A stretch of 25,892 nucleotides of DNA from Clostridiales bacterium (GTDB taxonomy: Bacteria; Bacillota; Clostridia; Lachnospirales; Cellulosilyticaceae), in assembly GCA_019418225.1 (NCBI GenBank), contig DYCF01000058.1, forward strand, positions 1 through 25,892, given 5' to 3'. Below are positions 7,839 to 16,999 of this stretch, one piece after another. A model generated the notes under the pieces. It made no database searches. It was given only the letters and a program-made list of their open reading frames with translations, and had not been told where the DNA came from. How positions within the stretch are numbered: the stretch's first letter is position 1; every line of letters begins with the position of its first letter. The translations under genes were made by a program, and so were the position numbers.

Positions 7839-8120
7839 TTATTTTTTATATCCAAAACTATTCATGTTTTGTAATTGTAGATTTTTTTGTTCTAAGTTAA
7901 GTTGTTCGCTCTTATAGTTTTCTAATTTTATTATTTGTATACTTTCCTTATATGCAAGATACTGCACATAATTATAAGAGCTTATTATTAAGATTCCGTT
8001 GATTAAAATAGCTAGTATAATGGCTTTCCATGCTTGCTTAAAAAACATTCTTTCATTATTTCTTAAACATATATAATCCGTATCACTAACCATTCTACTC
8101 CCACACTCATTACAAGCCAT
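7839..8120 (-). CDS. small zinc-ribbon-like, single-helix membrane protein, 93 aa
   Basis: The N-terminus has CNECG (Cys3, Cys6) and a further Cys at YIC (about residue 18), a partial zinc-ribbon with only three visible cysteines. One membrane helix follows (about residues 31-52) and then a Lys/Glu/Leu/Gln-rich tail likely to form a coiled coil, ending in NSFGYKK. GGGGG lies about 5 nt before ATG 8120. It follows proA by 66 bp on the same strand and may be read from the same transcript, ending at the hairpin element. I do not recognise the family. Confidence 0.65.
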   Translation of the reverse strand: MACNECGSRMVSDTDYICLRNNERMFFKQAWKAIILAILINGILIISSYNYVQYLAYKESIQIIKLENYKSEQLNLEQKNLQLQNMNSFGYKK

Positions 8121-8186
8121 GTATACCCCCTATATGCTTATATCTAGCTTTTCCCAAAGTTGTCCCCTCTTTATGTTGCTTAAATA

Positions 8187-9467
8187 CTAGATTAAACGTT
8201 TATGAGTAAAGTGACTTCTTCCTTCTGCATAGTCAGCTACAATCTGTCCATTACCACGAAGTTTATATTTATATATAAGTAGTCCTTCAAGTCCTACTGG
8301 ACCTCTTGCATGAAGCTTTGATGTACTAATACCAACTTCTGCACCAAATCCATATTTGAAGCCATCACTAAAACGTGTAGATACATTCAGGAATACGTTT
8401 CCTGAATCAACTAATGCCATAAACTTCTCAGTTGCTTCCTCATCTTTTGTAATAATACAATCTGTATGGCCTGAACCAAATGTATTAATGTGAACAATTG
8501 CTTCATCTATATTGCTTACTACTTTAATAGAAAGAATATAATCTAAGTATTCTGTTTGCCAGTCTTCCTCAGTAGCTGGTTCTACATCAATAATAGCCTT
8601 TGTTTTTTCACAACCTTTGATTAACACATTCTTTGCTTCCAATGCAGCCTTTAACTGAGGCAAATAGTCTTTTGCTACATCTTCATGAACTAATAATGTT
8701 TCTAATGCATTACAAACAGCTACATATTGTGTTTTTGAGTCTACAACAACTTTGACAGCTAAGTCTAAATCTGCGGCTTTATCTACATACGTATGACAAA
8801 TTCCATCAGCATGCCCCATGACTGGGATATTTGAATTTTTCATAATGTAACTTACGAAAGCGTTTGAACCACGTGGAATCAGTAAGTCAATATACTTATC
8901 TAATTTAAGAATTGCATCCACATCTTCTCTACTTTCCATAAGTGCAATCCAACCTTCTGGTAAGCCTGCTTCTATACTTACATCTCTAATAATTTCAAAT
9001 AAAATTTTATTAGTTTCTTTTGCTTCTCGACCACCTTTTAATAAAACAGCATTTCCACTCTTTAAACATAAAGTAGAAATTTGAACAAGTGCATCTGGTC
9101 TAGATTCAAAAATTACGCCTATTACACCTATTGGACAGGCTACCCTTGTCAAAATTAAATCCTTGTCTAATTCTGTTTGAAGTTGAACCTTTCCAATAGG
9201 ATCTTCTAATGAAAGTAAACTTGATATGCCAGATACTACATCTTTAATTTTATCGTCTTCAAATCTTAAACGCTTTAATAATGGCATAGCAACATTTTCC
9301 TTTTCACTATTTGCCATATCTATTGCATTTGCCTTCTTGATTTCATCAGCTCTTTCAACAAGTGCTTTGCTAATCGCCTTTAATGCATTATCTCTTATTT
9401 CCCCACTTGTTGCTGCAAGTGCAATGGATGCTTCTTTGGCTTTTTTTGCATTTTGCACAATATCCAT
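8187..9467 (-). CDS. proA: glutamate-5-semialdehyde dehydrogenase (gamma-glutamyl phosphate reductase), 426 aa
   Basis: ProA reduces gamma-glutamyl phosphate to glutamate-5-semialdehyde with NADPH, the second step of proline synthesis, in the cytosol. The aldehyde-dehydrogenase fold is complete: GVIGVIFESRPDALVQ, LKSGNAVLLKGG, the PRGSNAFV segment, the catalytic Cys in VAVCNALETLLVH (about residue 255), and the C-terminal ARGPVGLEGL stretch. Length fits the family (about 415-430 aa). AGGAGG precedes ATG 9467 by 11 nt. The usual partner proB (glutamate 5-kinase) is not adjacent and not in this window, so that step must be encoded elsewhere. Confidence 0.96.
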   Translation of the reverse strand: MDIVQNAKKAKEASIALAATSGEIRDNALKAISKALVERADEIKKANAIDMANSEKENVAMPLLKRLRFEDDKIKDVVSGISSLLSLEDPIGKVQLQTELDKDLILTRVACPIGVIGVIFESRPDALVQISTLCLKSGNAVLLKGGREAKETNKILFEIIRDVSIEAGLPEGWIALMESREDVDAILKLDKYIDLLIPRGSNAFVSYIMKNSNIPVMGHADGICHTYVDKAADLDLAVKVVVDSKTQYVAVCNALETLLVHEDVAKDYLPQLKAALEAKNVLIKGCEKTKAIIDVEPATEEDWQTEYLDYILSIKVVSNIDEAIVHINTFGSGHTDCIITKDEEATEKFMALVDSGNVFLNVSTRFSDGFKYGFGAEVGISTSKLHARGPVGLEGLLIYKYKLRGNGQIVADYAEGRSHFTHKRLI

Positions 9468-9541
9468 ATTCTATTTAACCTCCTAATTTACATATAGTTC
9501 AAAGTTGATTATAACTTATCACTAATATCAGACTTATCTTT

Positions 9542-9570
9542 ATTATATATTATCAATAATTTTCTTACAA
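9542..9570 (-). promoter_or_regulatory. proA promoter
   Basis: On the minus strand TTGTAA (9565-9570) and a perfect TATAAT (9542-9547) are separated by exactly 17 nt, about 75 bp upstream of proA. Confidence 0.65.
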
Positions 9571-9619
9571 TTACTTTATTTAATTAATTAACTTGACATT
9601 CGACTACAAAATACATTTT

Positions 9620-11578
9620 TTACGCTTCTATTAATGTCAAGAATTCTTCTTCTGTTAAAATAGGAATATTTAATTCCTTTGCTTTTTTATTTTTACTTGA
9701 GCTTGATTCACTATCATTATTAATCAGGTAATTTGTACTTTTACTTACAGAACCAGTTACTTTTCCGCCCATTGATTCGATTTTAGCTTGAAGCTCTTTT
9801 CTATTTTTAAAATGATGTACATCTCCTGTTACCACAAATGTCTTACCTGCAATAGGTGATTCTATTGGTGTACTTAAATCTTCTTGTTTAAAGTGAAGTT
9901 CTTTAACTAGTTTTTCAACCATTTGTTTATTTTCTTCTATACTAAAGTATTCATTGAAAGCTTGTGCAATTACTGGACCTACGCCATCTATGGCTGTTAA
10001 TTCTTCACTTGTTGCATTCATCATTTTTTCTAAATCATTATTAAAATGCTTACAAATAAGTTTAGCAGTACCTAGACCTACACCATTAATACCTAATGCA
10101 TAAATAAAGTTAGCTACAGCAACTTCTCGTGATTTATTAATAGAAGTCATAAGCTTTTGATATGATTTTTGACCTAATCCTTCCATTTGCACAATTTCTT
10201 CTTCGTACACTGATAGTTTATATAAAGATGTAAAATCTTTTAAGTAACCCTTTTCTAAGAATTTTTCAATTGTAGCTTCTGAAAGCCCCTCAATGTTCAT
10301 GGCATCACGTGTAGTAAAGTGAGCTAATGCACGTAATCTTTGTGCCTTACAGTTGGCATTAGTACATACTAATGTCTTAGCTGTTTTCTCTTGTTTAATT
10401 TCTGTATGCGCACCGCATACTGGACACTTAGTTGGAATTTCAATAGTGTTACTTTGTGTTAAGTTTTCAGCTATCTGTGGAATGATCATGTTGGCTTTAT
10501 AAACCTTTACAGTATCTCCAACTCCAAGTTTAAGTTCTTCTAATATGCTTAAGTTGTGTACACTAGCACGTTCTACTGTTGTACCTTCAATTTCCACTGG
10601 TTCAAAAATAGCTACTGGATTAATAAGTCCTGTCCTGGATGTATTCCATTCAATATCTAAAATACGTGTTTCCATAACTTCATCTTGCCATTTAAATGCA
10701 ATAGAGTCTTTAGGGAATTTAGCTGTTTCGCCAAGTGATGCTGAATAAGGTCTACTATTATAAGTAAGCACTAATCCATCTGATGCAAATTCTTGTTGAT
10801 CAATCGCCTCAGCAAAGTACTGAACTGATTCTTCTATATTTGCCTGAGTTACCTTTTTGTATTCTACAACTTGGAATCCTATATTATGAAGCCATTCTAA
10901 TTGCTCTGACTTTGTTTCAAAGTCTGGGCCGCCTACTGCTACTGAGAATGCATACAATCTCACATTTCGTTTAGCGGTAATCTCTGGATTAAGTTGTCTT
11001 ACACTTCCACTACATAAGTTTCTTGGATTTTTATATTTATCTTCCCTATCACCTAAACGCTCATTAATTTTATTGAAGTCTTCATAGGTAATAATCGCCT
11101 CACCACGTACCACTAATCTTTCTTTATAATCAATGGTTAATGGTACATTTTTAAATGTTCTATAGTTATTTGTGATTTCTTCACCAACTTGCCCATTTCC
11201 TCTCGTTACAGCGCTCACAATCTGTCCACCTTCATAGGTTGCTACAATCGTAAGTCCATCTAATTTCCAAGAAAGTAATCCCTCTTGTCCATCTAAAAAT
11301 GATTTTAACTTACTTACTTCTTTTGTTTTATCTAATGAGAGCATACGTTTTGGATGTGTTACCTTTGGAAGATTACTTGCTACTTCATAACCTACTTTTT
11401 GTGTCACACTTCCTGCTAATATTGTTCCTGTCTCTTCTTCTAATCTAAGAAGTTCGTCATATAAGGCATCATACTCATAGTTACTCATAATCTCTGTATC
11501 TTCTTGTTCATAGGCATAAGCTGCTTTCTGTAATAATGCAACTAACTCTTTCATTCTAGAAATTTTATCTATGCTCAT
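9620..11578 (-). CDS. ligA: NAD-dependent DNA ligase LigA, 652 aa
   Basis: LigA seals nicks in replication and repair, using NAD+ to adenylate its active-site lysine. The N-terminal Ia and adenylation domains hold that lysine in SWKLDGLT (Lys105). An OB fold follows, then a four-Cys zinc finger (CPVC and CTNANC, about 395-420), helix-hairpin-helix repeats (GLGQKSY, GVGLGTA, IDGVGPVIAQ), and a C-terminal BRCT domain (about 575-652). Length is typical, slightly short. I chose ATG 11578 because GAGG lies 7 nt upstream; the in-frame GTG at 11581 would sit too close. In many Firmicutes ligA directly follows pcrA; here a PsiE-like gene and a terminator separate them. Confidence 0.97.
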   Translation of the reverse strand: MSIDKISRMKELVALLQKAAYAYEQEDTEIMSNYEYDALYDELLRLEEETGTILAGSVTQKVGYEVASNLPKVTHPKRMLSLDKTKEVSKLKSFLDGQEGLLSWKLDGLTIVATYEGGQIVSAVTRGNGQVGEEITNNYRTFKNVPLTIDYKERLVVRGEAIITYEDFNKINERLGDREDKYKNPRNLCSGSVRQLNPEITAKRNVRLYAFSVAVGGPDFETKSEQLEWLHNIGFQVVEYKKVTQANIEESVQYFAEAIDQQEFASDGLVLTYNSRPYSASLGETAKFPKDSIAFKWQDEVMETRILDIEWNTSRTGLINPVAIFEPVEIEGTTVERASVHNLSILEELKLGVGDTVKVYKANMIIPQIAENLTQSNTIEIPTKCPVCGAHTEIKQEKTAKTLVCTNANCKAQRLRALAHFTTRDAMNIEGLSEATIEKFLEKGYLKDFTSLYKLSVYEEEIVQMEGLGQKSYQKLMTSINKSREVAVANFIYALGINGVGLGTAKLICKHFNNDLEKMMNATSEELTAIDGVGPVIAQAFNEYFSIEENKQMVEKLVKELHFKQEDLSTPIESPIAGKTFVVTGDVHHFKNRKELQAKIESMGGKVTGSVSKSTNYLINNDSESSSSKNKKAKELNIPILTEEEFLTLIEA

Positions 11579-11690
11579 CACTTTACCTCATTTCATCCTG
11601 TTTTTATATTACTATAATTAATTACTAAATATCTCATTTTTAGGATTAACCATTTTGGCCTTTTCTAAATATGTATTTTATTTAACTTTA

Positions 11691-11731
11691 AAAATAGGCT
11701 CCCAAAAGTCTTCTTCTCTTTTAGGAGCCCA
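11691..11731 (-). terminator. terminator after the PsiE-like gene
   Basis: On the minus strand GGCTCC and AAAAG pair with CTTTT and GGAGCC (11697-11726), with one G-T wobble, and are followed by ATTTTTA. It lies just downstream of the PsiE-like stop codon and separates it from ligA. Confidence 0.8.
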
Positions 11732-11739
11732 TTTGTTAA

Positions 11740-12168
11740 TTATTTTAAGTCTTCCTTTTTTAGTGTATCAGCTGTTACAGTTTCTATCTTATTAATTCTT
11801 AAATACTTCTTAATAAAGAATAAAATAGCAATTGCTATAACTCCCATTAATAAATCTGCTGTACCACCATGACTGATTACTAACTTTCTTGCTATTGCAT
11901 AAACAAGTACTTCAATTGTACTACCCATTGTATGTTTCGCAATCATTTTTACAAATTCTACACCAATGATTAGTTGAAGTCCTGAAGATAAAAATTGTTC
12001 AATAGAAATACTTGCTGGTGTCTCAGAAAATGCTACACTAATCATTTCTGATAAATTTTTCAGTAAATCTATACCCGCTACAGCTATACCTACTAGTAAC
12101 AATACGCTAATGAGAATTTCCATATAAGACGACATCGTTGCAACTATAAATCTAAGTCTCTCTTTCAT
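11740..12168 (-). CDS. PsiE-like membrane protein, 142 aa
   Basis: A small integral membrane protein with four probable helices (about residues 14-38, 60-80, 84-102 and 105-122) and a charged C-terminal tail. The segment GVEFVKMI, then VLVYAIARKLVI, then a final helix, matches the layout of the phosphate-starvation-inducible PsiE family as I remember it (an EFV segment, then YIxITAIIRLII). The biochemical role of PsiE is unknown. A GGAGGA site precedes ATG 12168. It follows pcrA by 65 bp and ends at a strong terminator, so it is likely read together with pcrA. Confidence 0.6.
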   Translation of the reverse strand: MKERLRFIVATMSSYMEILISVLLLVGIAVAGIDLLKNLSEMISVAFSETPASISIEQFLSSGLQLIIGVEFVKMIAKHTMGSTIEVLVYAIARKLVISHGGTADLLMGVIAIAILFFIKKYLRINKIETVTADTLKKEDLK

Positions 12169-12233
12169 CTGTCCTCCTTGATGTCATACCATCTAGCTTA
12201 TATTATAGACCATCTAACTTAAAGGTACAATGA

Positions 12234-14579
12234 TTATAACTTTTTAAGCTTTGCAAACCTTGTACTAAGTTGTTTTACATCACCATTATCAAAGGCAATT
12301 GTTACAAAAATATCATCATTTTTGTTTTCTACCGCTTTGATTGTTCCTTGGCCAAACTTAATATGACGTACCACATCGCCGGCTTTAAAATCAGCTACTG
12401 CATTTGGTAAGTTTTCTGCTTTTTTTACAGCACCAAATGGTGAAAATGTATTTGTACGCATAGTTGGTATAGTTGGTTTTTCGATTTGTTTACCTACAAA
12501 ACTTTTCTTTTCAAAGAAACTACTTGGCGCACTACTTGTAAAAGTACGTTTTTCCATTTCACGCTTTTGTAATAAGCTTTGTGGGGTTCCCGGTCTATTG
12601 AAACTTGATTTTTCATTATCAAAAGGTGTCTTTGGCTTAGTATTTAAATTTGATAAATTTGTTACCTCTATTGGTAATTCTTTGATAAACCTAGAAGGTA
12701 CACTGTACTGAGTACGTCCAAACATTGTTCGCTGTTCTGCATAAAGAATAAAAAGTTTCTCTCTTGCTCTTGTAATACCTACATAGCATAAGCGTCTTTC
12801 TTCTTCTAGCTTATCATCACCCTCTGTAATGCTCATATAGCTTGGGAATAAGCCTTCTTCTACACCTGGCATAAATACTACCGGGAATTCAAGACCTTTG
12901 GCACTATGAAGTGTCATAAGGACCACTGAGTTACTATCTTCATCATAATTATCTACATCTGCTACAAGTGCTACTTCTTCTAAGAAATCTCCTAGATTTG
13001 GATCTTCACTTTGTTCCATGTAGTGAACAGTTTTAGAAACTAACTCGTCAATATTTTCAAGTCGTTCTGTAGCTGTTTCGCCTTCTGTCATACGAATGTG
13101 ATTTCTAAATTCAGTTTTATCAATAACTGCATCAATTAATGCCTTAATGTCATTTTCCTCTGCAATAGCCTTTAGTTCTTCAATAAGATTTGTAAAACCT
13201 ACTACTTTTTGTGCTGGTCCTGCACCTAAAATACCCATTTCCTTTGAAAGCTTAGCTGCTTCAAAGAAATCCATATTATTACGCTCTGCATATTCACCAA
13301 TTGTCCCAATACTTGCCGCACCAATTCCACGTTTTGGCACATTGATAATACGTTTGAGTGCAATATCATCTTTTGGATTACAGATTACTTTAAGATAACC
13401 AATTAAATCTTTAATTTCTTTACGCTCGTAGAATCGTACCCCACCTAATAAACGGTAAGGAATAGAAGCTGAGATTAATTTTTCTTCAAGTACACGTGAC
13501 TGTGCATTCGTACGATATAAAATAGCAAAGTCTCTAAAGTTTCGCTCGCCACCCTCTACGCTACGCACAATGTTTCCTGCAATAGTTTCTGCTTCCCTAT
13601 ACTCATTATTGGTTGGCACAACAGAAATAAGTTCTCCAGCTGGACTTTCTGTCCAAAGCTTTTTCACCTTTCTGCCTCTATTATGTTCCACAACACCATT
13701 AGCTGCATCAAGGATATTCTTTGTAGAACGGTAATTTTGCTCAAGTTTAATAACCTTAGCATCTTTAAAATCTTTTTCAAAACCTAAAATATTTGTAATA
13801 TCTGCACCACGCCATCCATAGATAGATTGGTCATCATCCCCTACTACACAAAGGTTGTTATGTGCTTTAGCAAGCATTTCTACTAATTGATACTGCGCAC
13901 CATTTGTATCTTGATACTCATCAACTAAGATATAATGGAATTTATTTTGATAATAAGTTAATGCTTCGATATTTTCTTTAAATAATAAGTAAGTATTAAC
14001 TAGTAAGTCATCAAAGTCCATCGCATTATTTTCTTTTAATTTACGTTGATACTCTGTATAAATCTTAGCAATAATTTTTTCTCTATAATCTTCACCTGCA
14101 TTTTTAGTTGCTAAATCTGGTGTTTCTAATTTATTTTTCTTACTGCTAATAGCACCTAAAACTGCACCTACTTGGAAATTCTTTTCACTAATATCTAGTA
14201 TCTTGAGTACATCCTTGATAAGGGCTTTTTGGTCTGCTGTGTCATAGATTGTAAAGAATCTACCATATCCAATGCTCTCAGCATACCTTCTTAAAATACG
14301 CACACTCATAGCATGGAATGTACTTACCCACATTTCGTTTACTTCTTCTTCACCAATAAGGTTACCAATTCTTTCTTTCATCTCTTTAGCCGCTTTATTA
14401 GTAAAGGTGATGGCTAATATATTCCAAGGTTTTACACCTTTATTTCTTACTAAATGTGCAATACGATGTGTAAGTACACGTGTTTTACCTGAACCTGCTC
14501 CTGCTAATACAAGAAGCGGTCCTTCAGTTGTTAAAACTGCTTCTTTTTGTCTATCATTTAATCCACTTGTAAAATCCAT
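12234..14579 (-). CDS. pcrA: ATP-dependent DNA helicase PcrA (UvrD family), 781 aa
   Basis: PcrA is the superfamily 1A 3'-5' helicase of Gram-positive bacteria, acting in repair, removal of RecA filaments and plasmid rolling-circle replication. Visible motifs: Q motif LNDRQKEAV, Walker A GAGSGKT (27-33), ITFTNKAAKEMKER, VDEYQDTN (about 220), GDDDQSIYGWRGAD, EQNYRSTKNIL, and the late TLHSAKGLEFPVV and VGITRARE. The C-terminal tail has the VVRHIKFGQGTI segment of the Tudor-like domain that binds RNA polymerase in PcrA/UvrD proteins. Length is normal (about 720-780 aa). AAGGAG precedes ATG 14579. It lies between yerC and a PsiE-like gene on the same strand, ahead of ligA. Confidence 0.97.
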   Translation of the reverse strand: MDFTSGLNDRQKEAVLTTEGPLLVLAGAGSGKTRVLTHRIAHLVRNKGVKPWNILAITFTNKAAKEMKERIGNLIGEEEVNEMWVSTFHAMSVRILRRYAESIGYGRFFTIYDTADQKALIKDVLKILDISEKNFQVGAVLGAISSKKNKLETPDLATKNAGEDYREKIIAKIYTEYQRKLKENNAMDFDDLLVNTYLLFKENIEALTYYQNKFHYILVDEYQDTNGAQYQLVEMLAKAHNNLCVVGDDDQSIYGWRGADITNILGFEKDFKDAKVIKLEQNYRSTKNILDAANGVVEHNRGRKVKKLWTESPAGELISVVPTNNEYREAETIAGNIVRSVEGGERNFRDFAILYRTNAQSRVLEEKLISASIPYRLLGGVRFYERKEIKDLIGYLKVICNPKDDIALKRIINVPKRGIGAASIGTIGEYAERNNMDFFEAAKLSKEMGILGAGPAQKVVGFTNLIEELKAIAEENDIKALIDAVIDKTEFRNHIRMTEGETATERLENIDELVSKTVHYMEQSEDPNLGDFLEEVALVADVDNYDEDSNSVVLMTLHSAKGLEFPVVFMPGVEEGLFPSYMSITEGDDKLEEERRLCYVGITRAREKLFILYAEQRTMFGRTQYSVPSRFIKELPIEVTNLSNLNTKPKTPFDNEKSSFNRPGTPQSLLQKREMEKRTFTSSAPSSFFEKKSFVGKQIEKPTIPTMRTNTFSPFGAVKKAENLPNAVADFKAGDVVRHIKFGQGTIKAVENKNDDIFVTIAFDNGDVKQLSTRFAKLKKL

Positions 14580-14675
14580 TTTTATTCTCCTTTAATTTTA
14601 AAAGGCCTATTCCATATACAATTATTTAAAGTATAACCTATACCTTACATTAACTATACATTTTATTACTCCACA

Positions 14676-14700
14676 AAGAAAGAAAGTGGCTAATGCCACA
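14676..14700 (-). terminator. short terminator after yerC
   Basis: On the minus strand GTGGC-ATTA-GCCAC (14686-14699), extended by flanking A/T pairs, is followed by TTTCTTTCTTT. It sits 17 bp after the yerC stop codon. Confidence 0.6.
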
Positions 14701-14716
14701 TTCTCCTGCTCTTCAC

Positions 14717-15022
14717 CTATCTTTTTTCAGGTGATATTCTCTCTAGTATGATTTTATACCCATCAGAGCCATAACTCAAACTTCTATTTACCCTACTAAT
14801 TGTTGCTGTAGAAGCATGTGTTACTTCTTGAATTTCTGTATAAGTCTTTTTATCTTGTAACATTTTAGCTACTTCTAAACGTTGCGCAAGAGATTTTATC
14901 TCATGAACAGTGCACACGTCTTCAAAAAATGCATAGCATTCATCTATTGTTCTAAGAGTTAAAATAGCTTCAAACAATTTGTCCGTTGCATCATCTTTTA
15001 TCTTGGAGTTCATAACTATCAC
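14717..15022 (-). CDS. yerC: YerC/YecD family TrpR-like DNA-binding protein, about 101 aa
   Basis: A small helix-turn-helix protein of the TrpR superfamily, found beside pcrA in many Firmicutes. Diagnostic segments are LFEAILTLRTIDECYAFFEDVCT, then IKSLAQRLEVAKML, the recognition region YTEIQEVTHASTATISRVNRSL, and a short basic tail. Its regulatory target is not established. The start is the GTG at 15022, 5 nt after GAGGAG; the ATG at 15013 would lie 14 nt away, though it gives a sequence closer to typical family starts. A terminator separates it from pcrA, and it lies 77 bp after the PHP hydrolase gene. Confidence 0.9.
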   Translation of the reverse strand: MIVMNSKIKDDATDKLFEAILTLRTIDECYAFFEDVCTVHEIKSLAQRLEVAKMLQDKKTYTEIQEVTHASTATISRVNRSLSYGSDGYKIILERISPEKR

Positions 15023-15099
15023 TTCATCTCCTCGCCTATATTATAGAGTCTATAATTTGTTTCTCTATATCACTTCACCATTTTACAGTATTAAAATAA

Positions 15100-15822
15100 T
15101 TATTTCAATCTCTTTTGGGAAATATATGCAAGGAGTGCTTCTGCATTTGTATTGAGAACTAATTGCTCTGGAAAATCAACTTCTTCTAGTAATGTGATAC
15201 CTTCATCAAACATACCTACATCTAAGAAGAAGTGAGCATCCGTGCCTACTATAATAGGTACCTCATAAGTTTTGCACCATTGAAGCATCTCGATTAAATT
15301 TTCACGTACGCCTGGACGATAACTCGTTGGTTTTAATGAAGCAATATTCACTTCTAACAATGTTTTCGTTTCTTTTGCTTTCTTCACCACTCTTTCCATG
15401 TCCATCGGATACCTTGCATCACCTGGATGCCCAATGATATTAATGTATGGATTTTCCATCACCTTTTCTAGGCAGATTGTCACTTCTTCCTTATTCCCAA
15501 AAGGTATGCAAGGTGGATGTAAACTTGCAATAGCCATATCTAATCCTTTCAAAGTATCCTCTTCTAAATCAATATGACCCTCATAGTCCATAATATTCGT
15601 TTCTGCACCTCTTAAAATGCGCACACCATACATTTCTTTTGGGATAATTCTTAAGTTAGCAAAGTGAAATGCATGCGCCCCACCTGGCATAGCTGGTGTA
15701 TGATCTGTAATAGCTATGACCTCCAGCCCCTTTTTACTTGCTTCTTTTACTAATTCATCAAGGGTACTATAAGCATGTCCACTTGAAATTGTATGTGTAT
15801 GCGTATCTGCTACAAATTTCAT
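15100..15822 (-). CDS. PHP-domain phosphoesterase, YcdX-like, 240 aa
   Basis: A cytosolic metal-dependent hydrolase of the polymerase-and-histidinol-phosphatase (PHP) superfamily. Metal ligands are visible in DTHTHT (His8, His10), SGHAYS, ITDHTPAMPGG, ASLHPP, IIGHPGD and GTDAHF. The overall layout and length match the YcdX-type phosphatases, trinuclear-zinc enzymes whose natural substrate is unclear. ATG 15822 is chosen because GGAAGGAG lies just upstream; the in-frame ATG at 15843 has no such site. Close homology to histidinol phosphatase HisK is possible, but no his genes are near. Confidence 0.88.
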   Translation of the reverse strand: MKFVADTHTHTISSGHAYSTLDELVKEASKKGLEVIAITDHTPAMPGGAHAFHFANLRIIPKEMYGVRILRGAETNIMDYEGHIDLEEDTLKGLDMAIASLHPPCIPFGNKEEVTICLEKVMENPYINIIGHPGDARYPMDMERVVKKAKETKTLLEVNIASLKPTSYRPGVRENLIEMLQWCKTYEVPIIVGTDAHFFLDVGMFDEGITLLEEVDFPEQLVLNTNAEALLAYISQKRLK

Positions 15823-16031
15823 CTTCTTCTCCTTCCAAAGCACTTGATATCTTCTCTATATTTTATTATATCATAACTTTATATTTCTCTTAAAATATAC
15901 TTTATTTTATTATAATAACTTAATTATCTTAGCCACTCTATTCTTTATCTATTCTTATATTTATATTTCTACATATTTCCTTTTATTTTTATGTTGCACC
16001 CTACTGATCTATCCTTTATAGTAAAACTATA

Positions 16032-16045
16032 TTAAACTAGTTTAA
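16032..16045. promoter_or_regulatory. operator-like palindrome upstream of yitT
   Basis: TTAAACTAGTTTAA is a perfect 14-bp palindrome 18 bp before the yitT start and just upstream of its AAGGAG site. Its position suits a repressor site, but I cannot assign a regulator. The rest of 15823-16063 is AT-rich and shows nothing else I can support. Confidence 0.35.
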
Positions 16046-16063
16046 CACACTAAGGAGTACATA

Positions 16064-16927
16064 ATGAAAACACATAAGCTTAATATAGCACGTATTATTA
16101 GTATTATTTTAGGAACTTTGTTAATTGCCCTAGCTACAAATGGTATTAATATTCCTAACAAATTACTAACTGGTGGTGTAAGTGGTATTTCTATCTTATT
16201 ACACTTCCTATTTAATTTTAAAGTCAGCCTTTTGGTTATCTTACTCAATATTCCTATTTTTATTTTAGGATTTTTATTTTTAAAGAAAACATACTTAGCT
16301 TACAGTTTATTCGGTATGCTTATGCTTTCTTTTTGGTTAGAAGTAACGCATGAATTTGTAATTCCAGTTGGTAATATCCTTTCTATTGTATTAATTGGAG
16401 GAGCTTTACATGGTATTGGAACTGGACTTATTTTTAAATATGATGGTTCTACTGGTGGCACTGATATTATCGCCAAAATTATTAATAAGTATTTTTCTAT
16501 TAATATGGCAACGATCACCTTTGTCATCAACCTATTAATCATAGCTTTATCTATTTATTTCTTTGATATTGATATAGCTGTTCTTACAATCACTACAATG
16601 TTCATCAGTAGTACAATCACTAACTTTGCAGTAGATGGACTTAACCGTAAGCGTACGCTCTACATTATCACAGATAGTCAACACTTTGAAACATTATCAC
16701 ATGAGTTACTAACTCATCTTAATCGCGGTGTTACAATGATTCCTGCTGTCGGCGCCTATACTTCTGATACAAAGTATATTTTATTTACAACTGTTAGTAT
16801 CCGTGAAGTCGCACACGCTAAACAAATTGTTTTATCAATAGACCCTAAAGCCTTTATGACTGTTACAGAAACATCTCAAGTTATCGGAAATGGCCGTGGC
16901 TTTATAGATTTACAACACAGTATATAA
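16064..16927 (+). CDS. YitT family membrane protein (DUF161/DUF2179), 287 aa
   Basis: The N-terminal about 200 residues are five or six hydrophobic segments with the YitT-family patterns NGINIPNKLLTGGVSG, NIPIF, GTGLIFKYDGSTGGTDIIA and NFAVDGL. The C-terminal about 80 residues are the soluble DUF2179 domain (KRTLYIITDS, HLNRGVTMIPAVGAYT, the FITVTETSQVIG-like end). Function is unknown; family members are widespread in Firmicutes, often in several copies. AAGGAG precedes ATG 16064 by 6 nt. It stands alone and is convergent with trpS. Confidence 0.92.
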   Translation: MKTHKLNIARIISIILGTLLIALATNGINIPNKLLTGGVSGISILLHFLFNFKVSLLVILLNIPIFILGFLFLKKTYLAYSLFGMLMLSFWLEVTHEFVIPVGNILSIVLIGGALHGIGTGLIFKYDGSTGGTDIIAKIINKYFSINMATITFVINLLIIALSIYFFDIDIAVLTITTMFISSTITNFAVDGLNRKRTLYIITDSQHFETLSHELLTHLNRGVTMIPAVGAYTSDTKYILFTTVSIREVAHAKQIVLSIDPKAFMTVTETSQVIGNGRGFIDLQHSI

Positions 16928-16986
16928 AAAAAGAAGGAAATAATGAATTAACCTTAATGGCATATTCATTATTTCCTTCTTTTTAA
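16926..16986. terminator. bidirectional terminator between yitT and trpS
   Basis: An 18-bp perfect stem (AAGAAGGAAATAATGAAT at 16931-16948, complement at 16964-16981) has A-runs before it and TTTTTAATT after it, so it can stop transcription from both convergent genes. Confidence 0.9.
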
Positions 16987-16999
16987 TTATATCTAATAC

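Noticed and set aside
14272..14595. 107-codon plus-strand frame opposite the pcrA N-terminus
   Set aside because: Fully antisense to pcrA, with no ribosome binding site or domain; a mirror frame.
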